Shown here: piece after piece, positions 10,163 to 18,448 of the stretch | How the letters are laid out: each line of letters begins with the position of its first letter | How positions within the stretch are numbered: position 1 is the stretch's first letter | Assembly (NCBI RefSeq): GCF_004297185.1 | Contig: NZ_PGCL01000001.1 | Coordinates: forward strand, 434,001-498,000 | DNA: 64,000 nucleotides | From: Methanofollis fontis | Lineage (GTDB): Archaea; Halobacteriota; Methanomicrobia; Methanomicrobiales; Methanofollaceae | Direction: 5' to 3' | Translations under genes and position numbers: made by a program | Notes under the pieces: generated by a model | The model's input: only the letters and a program-made list of their open reading frames with translations | What the model was told of the DNA's origin: nothing | The model's database searches: none

Positions 10163-10594
10163 TTACTCCCCGCTCTCTTCCGGGGCCTCGACACACTCCT
10201 CTTCGGCGCAGGTCTTTTTCATCTCGATCACCTTGCCCGCGATCCGCTCCACGGTGGCCGGGAGACTCTCGCCGATGGTCTCGATCACCTCGGACAGCTG
10301 CCCCTTCTTCTGGAGTGAGTAGATCTGGACCCCCTCGGGCCCCCGCACGTCCTTGTGCACGACCAGGAGGGCCACCGGGTGGACGCCTCCACCGGCACCC
10401 CCGCCTCCGCCCTCTCCCTCACCCTGCTTGCCGCTGCCGGACCCGGCACCGAACCCGAAACCGAAGCTGGCGATCGAGAACACCACCTTGTCGCCGAGGT
10501 CGAGGGGGTCGCCGATGATCGCCTTTGCGTTGATGAAGTTGCGCAGCTCGCCGGCCGTCGCACGGATCATTTCATCGCCTGACATCTGGTTCAC
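10163..10594 (-). CDS. GerW (YtfJ)-family protein
   Basis: A 143-residue protein with the GerW pattern: an N-terminal helix (ATAGELRNFINAKAIIGDP), KVVFSIASFGFGFGAGSG, a glycine-rich loop ([10 protein letters not shown]) and the strand HPVALLVVHKD. Two cysteines near the C-terminus (CAEEEC) could bind metal or form a disulfide. Bacterial GerW is a spore protein, but archaeal homologues have no known role. It is first in a three-gene minus-strand operon with DUF2953 and the small GerW-like gene. Met4 (10585) is an alternative start. Confidence 0.82.
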   Translation of the reverse strand: MNQMSGDEMIRATAGELRNFINAKAIIGDPLDLGDKVVFSIASFGFGFGAGSGSGKQGEGEGGGGGAGGGVHPVALLVVHKDVRGPEGVQIYSLQKKGQLSEVIETIGESLPATVERIAGKVIEMKKTCAEEECVEAPEESGE

Positions 10595-10781
10595 CAGAGG
10601 GGTGATAGTACCGGACCCTATAAAAATATGGCGTTTTCAGCCAGGAAGGGTTTTTCGATCCTTTTTTCTGCCATCAGCGCCTCTTTCAGCCGTCGATCAT
10701 CTTTCTGATGGGCCGGTGGAGGATACAGGTGATGACGGGCAGGCCGACGATCTCCTCTGTGCCGGTGGTCGGGGCACGACA

Positions 10782-10790
10782 GATTTAAGC
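10782..10790 (+). promoter_or_regulatory. TATA-like box of the CooS-like gene
   Basis: The sequence gatttaagc lies about 36 bp before the ATG at 10826 in an otherwise GC-rich intergenic region. Its position suits an archaeal TATA element with a short leader. Confidence 0.4.
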
Positions 10791-10825
10791 GATTCGGCCC
10801 ATATGGGGATGCGGGGGAGGACGTG

Positions 10826-12730
10826 ATGGAAGAGCGGCGGGTATCCTACCATGAATCGGTGCGGTCGATGTACGAAAAACTCCACGAGATGGGGATTTCC
10901 AATGTCTGGGACCGGTATGAGGCGCAGGGGATCGGCAACGACCCCGACCGGCGGTGCCGGTTCTGCACCGGCGGGATGCGATGCGATTTCTGTTCCAACG
11001 GGCCGTGCAGGGCCGATGCGGAGACGGACAAACGGGGCGTCTGCGGCATCTCGGCCGACGGCATGGCGATGCGGATGATGCTGCTGCGGAATGTGATGGG
11101 GGCCTCGACCTATCACTACCACTGCGAGGCCGCGGTCCGCACCCTGCGGGAGACGGCGCTGGGCACCTCGCCCTTCCGGGTGAGCGATCCCGAGAAGCTG
11201 AAGGGGTTTGCCGGGCGCCTGGGGCTGGACACCGGGACTCCGATCGACGAGCTCAGTCTAAGGCTTTGCACCTTCGTCGAGAACGATTTTGCGCGGAAAA
11301 GCCATGAAGAGAGCCGTATCGTCGATTTTCTCGCCCCGGCCGAGCGGAAGACGGTCTGGCGGAACCTCGGGATCTTTCCGGGCGGGGTCTACGGCGAGAT
11401 GATGCGGGCCACCTCCTCCTGCCTCACCAACGTGGACGGCGACTACGTGAGCCTGGCGAAAAAGGCGCTTCGTCTCTCGGTGGCGACGGCCTACCAGAGC
11501 CAGATCGTGCTGGAATACCTGCAGGACGCCCTCTTCGGGACGCCGGCGCCGCACTGGATGCGGGTGGACCTGGGGGTGCTCGACCCTGACTACGTGAACG
11601 TCCTCCCGAACGGCCACGAACCCTTCCTGGGTTTTGCCCTGGTGGACCTGGCCCGCATGCCCGAGTGGCAGGAGCGGGCCGTCGAGGCCGGGGCGAAGGG
11701 GCTGCGGGTGATCGCCAATATCGAGACCGGGCAGGAGATGGTGCAGCGCCTGGACATGGACGACGTCTTCTGGGGCTACACCGGCAACTGGATCATGCAG
11801 GAGGCGGTGCTCGCCACCGGCGCCGTGGACGTCTTCGTGGCCGATATGAACTGTTCGCTCCCCCTCGACCCCGTCTATGCCGAACGCTTCGGCTTCCGGA
11901 TCGTGGCCGTCTCCGAACTCGTCGGGCTGGACGGCGGCACCGAGCATATGGACTACGACCCGGCGCGGGCGCGAGAGACGGCGGCGGCCCTGCTCGAGAT
12001 GGGGATCGAGAACTTCCGGCGGCGCCATGGGACGGTGACGCCGGTCCGCGGTCTGCCCACGCGCCAGGCGGTGGTCGGGTTCTCGCCGGAGAGCATCGCG
12101 GCGGCCCTCGGCGGCGGTCTCGAGCCCCTGCTGGATGCGATCAAGGACGGATCGATCCGCGGGGTGGCCGGGCTGGTCTCCTGCACCAGCCTCCGGGATT
12201 CCGGGCAGGACGTCCACTCGGTGGCCGTGGCCTCCGAGCTGATCGCCCGCGATGTCCTGGTGCTCTCGATGGGCTGCGGCAATGCCGCCATGCAGGTGGC
12301 CGGGCTCTGCACCCCCGATGCGGCGGGCCGCGCCGGTCCGGGGCTGAAGAAGGTCGCCACCGCCCTCGGCATCCCGCCGGTGCTCTCGTTTGGCACCTGC
12401 ACCGACACCGGACGATGCGCCGACCTGCTGGCCGCCATCGGCAAGGCCCTGGGGGGCGTGGCGGTGCCCGACCTCCCGGTGGCGGCGGTGGCCCCGGAGT
12501 ATATGGAGCAGAAGGCGACGATCGACGCCATCTTCGCCCTGGCCCTGGGGCTCTACACCTATGTGAACCCGGTGCCCACCGTGACCGGGGCGCCGGGGCT
12601 GGTCCGCCTCCTCACCGCTGACCTGCGTGAGATCACCGGCGGCGTGCTCGCCCTGGAGGGCGATCCGGCGGCGGCGGCCGACGGCGTGCTCGCCCACATC
12701 GAGGGGAGGCGGAATGCCCTCGGGATCTGA
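10826..12730 (+). CDS. CooS-like protein (deviant carbon monoxide dehydrogenase scaffold)
   Basis: A 634-residue member of the anaerobic Ni-CO dehydrogenase catalytic-subunit family. The B-cluster cysteines are present in CDFCSNGPC with CGI downstream. The C-cluster histidine is in NGHEPFLG (His264), and cysteines occur in ADMNC, GLVSC, LSMGC and SFGTC. The strictly needed cysteine of the ICCTGNE motif is replaced: the segment reads ANIETGQE, placing Glu300 at that site. The D-cluster pattern is also altered (CRFCTGGMRC). Known relatives with such a loss (CooS-V of Carboxydothermus) do not oxidise CO and hold a hybrid iron-sulfur-oxo cluster. No CooF, CooC or acetyl-CoA synthase genes are nearby. 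The ATG is preferred over the GTG three bases earlier because ggagg ends at 10820. Confidence 0.85.
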   Translation: MEERRVSYHESVRSMYEKLHEMGISNVWDRYEAQGIGNDPDRRCRFCTGGMRCDFCSNGPCRADAETDKRGVCGISADGMAMRMMLLRNVMGASTYHYHCEAAVRTLRETALGTSPFRVSDPEKLKGFAGRLGLDTGTPIDELSLRLCTFVENDFARKSHEESRIVDFLAPAERKTVWRNLGIFPGGVYGEMMRATSSCLTNVDGDYVSLAKKALRLSVATAYQSQIVLEYLQDALFGTPAPHWMRVDLGVLDPDYVNVLPNGHEPFLGFALVDLARMPEWQERAVEAGAKGLRVIANIETGQEMVQRLDMDDVFWGYTGNWIMQEAVLATGAVDVFVADMNCSLPLDPVYAERFGFRIVAVSELVGLDGGTEHMDYDPARARETAAALLEMGIENFRRRHGTVTPVRGLPTRQAVVGFSPESIAAALGGGLEPLLDAIKDGSIRGVAGLVSCTSLRDSGQDVHSVAVASELIARDVLVLSMGCGNAAMQVAGLCTPDAAGRAGPGLKKVATALGIPPVLSFGTCTDTGRCADLLAAIGKALGGVAVPDLPVAAVAPEYMEQKATIDAIFALALGLYTYVNPVPTVTGAPGLVRLLTADLREITGGVLALEGDPAAAADGVLAHIEGRRNALGI

Positions 12731-13026
12731 GGAGAGGCTCATGGAGCGGGTGATCGATCCCCTCTCCCTGGTGGAGTATCAGGAGGGTGCGGTCGTCTCC
12801 CGGGCCCTGGTGACGAAACGGGCCGGGACGATCACGGCCTTCGCCTTTGATGCCGGGCAGGGGCTTTCCGAGCACACCGCACCCTATGACGCCATCCTGC
12901 AGGTGCTGGAGGGGACGGCGGATATCACCGTCGGCGGGCGGGATGATCATCATGCCGGCCGGCGTCCCGCACGCCCTGCAGGCGCCGGAACGCTTCAAGA
13001 TGCTGCTCATCATGATACACGAATAA
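12714..13026 (+). pseudogene. Cupin-domain protein, frame disrupted
   Basis: The first frame encodes a small cupin: VIDPLSLVEYQEGAVVSRAL, then FDAGQGLSEHTAPYDAILQV and ITVGGR. After about 12950 the expected second cupin motif appears only in the +1 frame (MIIMPAGVPHALQAPERFK) and runs to the taa at 13024-13026. Several residues normally found between the two halves are also missing. A small deletion between repeated ggcgggcgg/gcgggatg sequences would explain both. Start candidates are 12714, preceded by ggggagg, and 12741, preceded by gaggagagg. The gene follows the CooS-like gene with a short overlap. It is a pseudogene unless the sequence carries an error. Confidence 0.6.
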
Positions 13027-13050
13027 AAAAAAAGGGCTACGAAGGTGTCG

Positions 13051-13079
13051 GGAAAACCCCTGCCCCAGGCGGGTTTTCC
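13051..13079 (+). terminator. Hairpin after the cupin gene
   Basis: A perfect 9-bp inverted repeat (ggaaaaccc / gggttttcc) surrounds an 11-base GC-rich loop, 25 bp after the cupin stop. A run of nine A residues lies just before it at 13025-13033. It may end transcription or stabilise the 3' end. Confidence 0.35.
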
Positions 13080-13410
13080 GATCTTACTGGTCGGCCCCGT
13101 GATACGCCCTCTCTGCCTGATGATCGTCAGCCGTTTTGATCATCGGACAGGACCCCCACGGCATCGTGCCCTGTGAAAACAGGCCGGCACCCGTGAATCG
13201 ACCGTCTTTGTCACCCACAGTTCCTGTGCCGTAGAAGACCTGTGGGTCCGGTCTCTTCGGGCCTGTTTTCAGTGGACATCTGTTCGGCCCCGTTATGACG
13301 ATATCTCTGTCGATCTTCACGGTTTTCAGCCGTTTCAACCGTTGATCTTATCGCCACCGGCAGCAGATCCGGTCACGTCCCCCCTGAGGCAACGCCCCTA
13401 TGGCGCCGCA

Positions 13411-13424
13411 AATATAAATATATT
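13411..13424 (+). promoter_or_regulatory. TATA box of the RNase III-like gene
   Basis: The run aatataaatatatt is the only AT-rich block between 13.1 and 14.1 kb. It lies about 57 bp before the start codon at 13475, leaving a leader of about 30 bases. Confidence 0.6.
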
Positions 13425-13474
13425 TTCATGGATCTGGCCGGAACCCCTATTGCCTCCCCCGCCGAAGGGGGGGC

Positions 13475-14155
13475 ATGCACCGGAGCCTGGTCTGGCATGA
13501 GGTGGGGGTGGAGGGGAACCTCGCCCTGCTCAGGGGGGGCCTCGCAGAGAAGGCGGACGCCCTGGACGACGGGCGGGAGCGCGATCTCCTGCTGCGCTGG
13601 CACGGGGCGGTCGATGCCGTGCTGCGGGGCATGGATGCGATCGGCACGGCGGTCTGCCCCGTCGTGGAGCGGGACCTCGGGTTTTCGATCGAGCGAAAAG
13701 AGATGTTTGTTCTGGCGTTTTTCCAGCCCTCGACGCGGAACCTCTTCTCTGAGATCGCCGTCCATTTCCGGGAGGGGGGGTGTGCCCTCTCCCCGGCAGA
13801 CCTTGACGCCATGGCGCACCTCCCTGATGCGGCCGAGGTGCTGGCCTGGATCGGGGACGCTGCATTGAAGATCGGGGTGCTGCCGGCGATCTGGAGCCCG
13901 CACCTGGCCGATGCCGCTGGCCTCTCTGAGCGGCGGAAGCACTACGAGAGCAATGCGAATATGGGGCGTCTCTGCGACCGCTGGGGGCTGTACGAGCACC
14001 GGATCCACTTCGACCCGCCGGTGCCGAAGGGGGACACCGCCCACGTCAAGGGGACGCTCGTGGAGGCGGTGCTCGGGATCGTCTTCCTCCAGCGCGGGCT
14101 GACCGGGGTGGCGGAGGCCGCCGCCCTGCTGGAACCCGCCGCCCCTATACCCTGA
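13475..14155 (+). CDS. RNase III-fold domain protein
   Basis: A 226-residue protein with features of a ribonuclease III catalytic fold. WIGDAALKIGVLP resembles the FLGDAVL signature of RNase III, and KGTLVEAVLGIVFLQRGL resembles the second acidic helix (EALIGAIYLDGG). A basic QPSTRNLFSEI segment lies upstream. There is no double-stranded-RNA-binding domain, as in Mini-III-type enzymes. The role is probably RNA processing, but the N-terminal 90 residues are unlike standard family members. A g-rich ribosome site lies very close to the ATG. The 3' end overlaps the opposing serine hydrolase gene by 11 bases. Confidence 0.6.
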   Translation: MHRSLVWHEVGVEGNLALLRGGLAEKADALDDGRERDLLLRWHGAVDAVLRGMDAIGTAVCPVVERDLGFSIERKEMFVLAFFQPSTRNLFSEIAVHFREGGCALSPADLDAMAHLPDAAEVLAWIGDAALKIGVLPAIWSPHLADAAGLSERRKHYESNANMGRLCDRWGLYEHRIHFDPPVPKGDTAHVKGTLVEAVLGIVFLQRGLTGVAEAAALLEPAAPIP

Positions 14156-16043
14156 ACAGGAAGAGGTTCCAGAAGTTCGCCCACCAGGCCATCATCAGCA
14201 GCCCGATCACGACCAGGGTGTAGTGCGCCCGCTGCCTGAGCGTCCACCAGCCGTTTTTCCAGGCCGGGACCAGGAACAGGGCGGCGGCGGCCGAGAGGAG
14301 GACGGCGACGACCGGCACCGCAAGCGCCGCGGCGAGGGCGACTGGCGTCGTCCGCTCCCACATATAGGCCTGGACCAGGGCCGGGTCGCCCGCCGCCGCC
14401 GGCAGGAGGAGGTATGTGAAGAGCAGGAAGAGAATGGCGGCGCTGCCGGCGACCGCCCGGGCGCAAGACGGCAGGGGCGTTTCCCCCTCCCCACCGTCGC
14501 CGCGGAATCGGCGGACGACCGCCGCAAGGGGCCAGAGCAGGGCCGTCAGCAGCAGGGCGGTGGCCGCATATTTCACGCCATCGGTGAAGGGATACGTGGC
14601 ATAGGGGGGCACCTGTTCGAAGGCCATGATCGGGACGTTTTCGAGACAGAGGAACTCCACATCGCCGCTCTCGCCCTCCCGGAAGACCAGGTCGCCGGCA
14701 TAGGTCTCCGTCCCGTCCGCCCGCCTAAACACGCCCGGTTCGACCTGGACGTATACCACGGGCGCCGCTCCGCCGCGCTCCATCAGCACCGTCCCCTCAT
14801 CCCCGGCGACGACCGCCATCTGCTCGGGGGGGGAGAGGTAGAACTCAAAGGAGCGGTAATTGTGCCGGGTCGATTGGTAGGTGCCGGCATAGTGCCGGAC
14901 CGGGGTCGTGACGGTGCTCTTCTCCTCCTCCACCCCGTCATCCGGCCAGAAGCGGTCCACGAATGCCATCAGGAGGTCGTTTCTCGCATTGTTCCCGCCG
15001 GCGCTGTTGTAGGAGACGAAGAACCCCGCCTTTCTCTCCGGGATGATCGCCAGCAGGGAGTGGAAGGTGTCGGTGTCCCCGCCGTGGACGATGATCCGCT
15101 CGCCGTTGATATGGTTCTCGTAGAAGCCGAGGCACATGGCGCTCACGCGGGGGTCGTTGGAGAACGCCGCGGCGTGCATCAGGCGGGCGGTGTCCGCCCC
15201 CAGGACCGCCGAACCGTTCTCCATGTGGGCCGAGAGGAATGCCGCCATATCGGTCGCCGTGGATGCGATCGTCCCGGCCGGACCGATGACGAAGAGGGTG
15301 TCCGGGACGGCGATGTTCTTCCCGCCGAGATAGTGGTAGCCGGAGGCGGTGGCGTTCTCCGATTCCGGGGATCTGGGATAGGAGAGGATGGTGTCGGTCA
15401 TGCCGAGCGGGGCGAGGATCCGCTCCTCCACGTACTGCTCGTACGGGATGCCGGTGACGTCCTCCAGGACCACCGCCGCAAGTGTCGTGCCGTAATTTGA
15501 GTAAGAGGTGACGGTGCCGGGCGGATAGACGAGTGCCGGTATGTTCTCCCGGCAGTAGGTGCGGAAGGGGTAGAGGTCGGCGGCGTCCCCCACGGCGAAG
15601 TGGACCTCCTCCTCCTCGAAACCGGCCGAATGGGTCATCAGGTGCCGCATTGTCACCGGGTGCCCCGGATAGGTCTCAGGGATCGAGAAATCCTTCAGGT
15701 AGGTGTTGACGTCCTCGTCCAGGTCGATCGCCCCCGCCTCCACCTGCTGCATCACGGCGGTCCAGGTGAAGAGTTTGGTGATCGAACCCACGTGCACGAG
15801 CGTCTCTTCGGGGTCTACGAGCGTTTTCGAGGTGATGTCGGCGTAGCCGTAGCCCCGAGCATGGACGATCTCCCCGTCGTCCACCACGACGAGCGACGCA
15901 CCGGGTATGTTGTATTCGGCCATGCCCGCCGGGACGGCCCCGTCGAAGAACGCCGCCACATCAGCCGGATCGGCGATCCCGGCGGCGGCGGGGCATGCGA
16001 GGAGGAATAGGAGGATGAGGAGGGTGGAGGGGGGGAGTCTCAT
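14145..16043 (-). CDS. Exported serine hydrolase, beta-lactamase/class C PBP-like
   Basis: A 632-residue protein with a cleavable-looking signal peptide (LLILLFLLACPAAAG). The extracytoplasmic serine hydrolase domain has the SxxK motif in VGSITKLFT (Ser87, Lys90), YSN at 181-183, and an HGGDT motif at the KTG position. A smaller beta-rich domain and four C-terminal membrane helices follow (about 500-632). The family includes class C beta-lactamases, D-peptidases and esterases. Archaea of this type lack murein, so an esterase or peptidase role at the cell surface is more likely. It is divergent from the transglutaminase-like lipoprotein gene, with which it shares a short promoter region. Confidence 0.82.
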   Translation of the reverse strand: MRLPPSTLLILLFLLACPAAAGIADPADVAAFFDGAVPAGMAEYNIPGASLVVVDDGEIVHARGYGYADITSKTLVDPEETLVHVGSITKLFTWTAVMQQVEAGAIDLDEDVNTYLKDFSIPETYPGHPVTMRHLMTHSAGFEEEEVHFAVGDAADLYPFRTYCRENIPALVYPPGTVTSYSNYGTTLAAVVLEDVTGIPYEQYVEERILAPLGMTDTILSYPRSPESENATASGYHYLGGKNIAVPDTLFVIGPAGTIASTATDMAAFLSAHMENGSAVLGADTARLMHAAAFSNDPRVSAMCLGFYENHINGERIIVHGGDTDTFHSLLAIIPERKAGFFVSYNSAGGNNARNDLLMAFVDRFWPDDGVEEEKSTVTTPVRHYAGTYQSTRHNYRSFEFYLSPPEQMAVVAGDEGTVLMERGGAAPVVYVQVEPGVFRRADGTETYAGDLVFREGESGDVEFLCLENVPIMAFEQVPPYATYPFTDGVKYAATALLLTALLWPLAAVVRRFRGDGGEGETPLPSCARAVAGSAAILFLLFTYLLLPAAAGDPALVQAYMWERTTPVALAAALAVPVVAVLLSAAAALFLVPAWKNGWWTLRQRAHYTLVVIGLLMMAWWANFWNLFLFRV

Positions 16044-16066
16044 GGTTGGATCCTCTGCCCCCCGGC

Positions 16067-16075
16067 ATTTATAAT
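16067..16075. promoter_or_regulatory. AT-rich core of a divergent promoter
   Basis: The sequence atttataat reads as a TATA-like element on both strands. It is placed about 24 bp before the serine hydrolase start on the minus strand and about 60 bp before the transglutaminase-like gene on the plus strand. Confidence 0.45.
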
Positions 16076-16134
16076 GATTGAAATCGCCGCCCCGTTTCGA
16101 TGCGCTTTTCCCTCACCGTGGCCCACCACCCATC

Positions 16135-17628
16135 ATGTGCCCGAATCATCCCGCAATTCTCCTCCTGCTCCTCCTCCTCTGCGGGGGCGCCGGCTGCCTC
16201 TCCGCACCAGACGGCGGTGACGGAGACGACCTCTCCGTCCGGGCGGCGACGGAGATGGCCGACGGCAACTACCGCACGGCCGCCGACCTCTACGAACAGG
16301 CGTATGCCCGCTCCCTGGCGGCAGGGGATGCGGACGGCGCCCTCGCCGATCGGAACGGCATGTTCCGGGCGACACGGGCGGTGATCGAGTTCCCGTTCAA
16401 CCGTTCGGCGGCGGAAGCGGAGATGCGGCAGAAGGTCCCGAACCTCACGGCGCCCGAGATGGATCAATGGCTGGACGGGCGTGCCCAGACGATCCGCTCC
16501 GACGGGGAGGTGCTCTACTATGAGAACATCGCCATCGACTTCCTGTATGCACACCCCGAACGCCTCCACCCCATCGCCGACAGGGTGGTCGATTTCGACT
16601 ATACATCCAGGTATGCCCTGGCAGAGGCCCAGGAGGGCGCCCTGCCGTACCGCAACCCGGTCAGGTATGCCGGCACCGAACGCCTGGACCTGCCGGCCGA
16701 TTCCCTCCCGGTGAACGGCACCCTGCGGGTCTGGTTCCCCCTCCCCCTGGAAACCGACTCCCAGCAGGATGTCTCAGTCGCCAACCTCTCCCATCCCGAG
16801 TATATCGTAACCGGACCGGTGACCGAGGGGCGGATCGGCTACGTCTATTACGAGGTCCCCATAGAGGCCCTGGACGGCGACCTGGTCATCAGCGCCGATA
16901 TCGCCTTCACCTCGTACGAGCAGATCTTCGAGGTCGATCCGGCCTCTGTCCTGGACTACGACACGAGCGACCCGGATTATATCCTCTACACCTCCTCCTC
17001 CCGGAACATCGAGGTCACGGACGGGGTGCGGGACCTGGCGGCGTCGATCGCCGGGAACGAGACAAACCCCTGCCTGGCGGTCCACGCCGTCTACCGCTCT
17101 ATCATCGACACCTACCCGTACAGCCAGGTCCCGCACGCCTCCCTGGACACCGTCGAACCGAAGGTGGCGGAGTCGTCCTACATGCTCGCCACCGGGCACG
17201 GCGACTGCGGGACCCAGAGCATGCTGTTTGCGGCGCTCTGCCGTTCGCTCGGGATCCCGGCGAGGGCGGCCGGCGGCTACCAGATGCTCCTGGCGGAGAC
17301 GCCGGGGACGCATTTCTGGGCGGAATATTATATCGAGGGATATGGCTGGGTGCCCTGCGACACCACGGTGGCGGAGATCGCCGACTGGGTGGCGATCCCG
17401 GAGGAGGAGCGGGAGCGCTTCAAGACCTACTATGCCGACCGCCTGGACCCGGCCCGTCTGGTCATCCAGACAGATGTGGATGCGCCGATGGACCCCGCCA
17501 TCCCGGATGATGCGGTGGTGTTCAGGCCGGTCCGCCAGTTCCCGGCGGTCGTCTGCGACGGGGCGGCGGCGGACATGGATGTGCTGTCGGCGGAGCACTT
17601 CTCCATCGATCTTGCGGCTGAGGGATAG
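16135..17628 (+). CDS. Transglutaminase-like (cysteine peptidase fold) lipoprotein
   Basis: A 497-residue exported protein. The signal sequence ends in LCGGAGCLSA, a likely lipobox. An N-terminal helical region (about 30-110) is followed by a beta-rich middle (about 170-270). The transglutaminase-like core has a complete Cys-His-Asp triad: Cys358 in HGDCGTQS, His393 in GTHFWAEYY and Asp409 in VPCDTT. The region around GIPARAAGGYQ is typical of this family. Most such prokaryotic proteins act as peptidases or peptide ligases. The start at 16135 is chosen because the signal peptide begins there. Confidence 0.82.
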   Translation: MCPNHPAILLLLLLLCGGAGCLSAPDGGDGDDLSVRAATEMADGNYRTAADLYEQAYARSLAAGDADGALADRNGMFRATRAVIEFPFNRSAAEAEMRQKVPNLTAPEMDQWLDGRAQTIRSDGEVLYYENIAIDFLYAHPERLHPIADRVVDFDYTSRYALAEAQEGALPYRNPVRYAGTERLDLPADSLPVNGTLRVWFPLPLETDSQQDVSVANLSHPEYIVTGPVTEGRIGYVYYEVPIEALDGDLVISADIAFTSYEQIFEVDPASVLDYDTSDPDYILYTSSSRNIEVTDGVRDLAASIAGNETNPCLAVHAVYRSIIDTYPYSQVPHASLDTVEPKVAESSYMLATGHGDCGTQSMLFAALCRSLGIPARAAGGYQMLLAETPGTHFWAEYYIEGYGWVPCDTTVAEIADWVAIPEEERERFKTYYADRLDPARLVIQTDVDAPMDPAIPDDAVVFRPVRQFPAVVCDGAAADMDVLSAEHFSIDLAAEG

Positions 17629-17794
17629 GTGCGCAGAGGGCCCTTCCCCGGCCAAAATATTTTGTTTTGTATATTTCCTGCCCGAATCATCGCCCTCTTC
17701 TCCCGCCCCTTTGCAGTGCGGCGACGGGCGTGCCGTGCCTTCATAAGAAGCGCATAAATAGGATTGATTTTCCCCTTTCGGCGCCATAGGGTCC

Positions 17795-17803
17795 CATTTA
17801 TAT
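17795..17803 (+). promoter_or_regulatory. TATA-like box before the disrupted DNA-binding gene
   Basis: The sequence atttatatc lies about 62 bp before the ATG at 17861. A second AT-rich element (cataaatagg) lies 44 bp further upstream, so there may be two start points. Confidence 0.4.
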
Positions 17804-18321
17804 CCCCCTGCGCTCACCGTTCCATTGGTGCGGGAGATTCCCGCACACGAGGAACAGAACATGAAAGAGAACCATGCAGGCCCCCCCGGAGAGGGGGGTG
17901 GAAACGAACGATGCGGCAGCCCCCATGAACCCCTGTGCGCCACCACCGGATCAGGGACCGCCGCCCGCGACGAGACGAGCACCGCCGGTCCGGTGCCCCT
18001 CTACCTGCTGCCGATCGCCCTCTCGACCGAGATCCGCCGTTTCGGCGGGACGATCCGGGAGGTGCTGATCCGGCGGGGCGGGCGCCATATGTATGCGATC
18101 ACGATCCGGCGGCGACGGTCGAGGCGATGGGCTGGAAGCAGTTCACGATCCGCATGCTCCAGGAGGCCCCGGGGCTCTCCTATCACCAGACCTGGCGGAT
18201 CCTGCACGGCTACAACAACGGCGGCGCGAGCACCACTACGCCTTCGACCCGGCGGCCTACCGCCGGTGGGCGTCCGGGGGGCAGATCTGGATCGATCCCG
18301 ACCCGCCTGACGATGACACTT

Positions 18322-18350
18322 TTGCACCCCGTTTGCACCGAAGTTGCACC
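18322..18350 (+). repeat. Three direct TTGCACC boxes, 11-bp spacing
   Basis: The heptamer ttgcacc occurs at 18322, 18333 and 18344, exactly 11 bp apart, about one helical turn. This places the boxes on one face of the DNA. They lie within the 3' part of the disrupted DNA-binding gene. Confidence 0.6.
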
Positions 18351-18408
18351 GGAGAAGTGCAAAGATCGGGAACGGAGGAGCGGGCTCGGACTGTAGATTC
18401 TAAAGAGA

Positions 18409-18422
18409 AGAGAGATCTCTCT
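18409..18422. repeat. Perfect 14-bp palindrome
   Basis: The palindrome agagagatctctct sits near the end of the disrupted gene and 10 bp before an AT-rich cctataatag element. It could be a terminator or an operator. Confidence 0.45.
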
Positions 18423-18448
18423 CTCCTATAATAGTACATTGCACTCAG

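Larger units (their letters stand above)
13027..13474. other. 448-bp gene-free region with several inverted repeats
   Basis: No convincing coding sequence is seen. Besides the hairpin at 13051, two nested inverted repeats occur: gaaaacaggc (13175-13184) with gcctgttttc (13261-13270), and acccacag (13213-13220) with ctgtgggt (13240-13247). The ten-base word tcggccccgt is repeated at about 13091 and 13284. The nested arms would fold into one long stem-loop of about 95 bases, so a structured RNA is possible. An AT-rich TATA element for the next gene lies at 13411-13424. Confidence 0.4.
17861..18431 (+). pseudogene. HTH DNA-binding protein gene with two apparent -1 frameshifts
   Basis: Three open segments in successive frames form one plausible protein. 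The first (from 17861, MKENHAGPPGEGGG) includes VPLYLLPIALSTEIRRFGG and GGRHMYA. The second (about 18085-18230) carries TVEAMGWKQFTIRMLQEA and LSYHQTWRILHGYNNGG, a convincing helix-turn-helix. The third (about 18225-18431) reads HHYAFDPAAYRRWASGG and runs to the tag at 18429. Each junction needs the same shift, as if one base were missing. This could be a pseudogene, sequencing errors or recoding. Repeated TTGCACC boxes overlap its 3' end, suggesting autoregulation or a plasmid-type iteron system. Confidence 0.55.

Noticed and set aside
10826-12730. Reading this gene as a working CO dehydrogenase
   Set aside because: The cysteine at the ICCTGNE position is missing and no maturation or electron-transfer partner gene is nearby, so plain CO oxidation is not supported.
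13084-13338. An 84-residue minus-strand frame in the repeat-rich region
   Set aside because: It begins with TTG, lacks a ribosome site and domain, and its DNA is better explained by inverted repeats.
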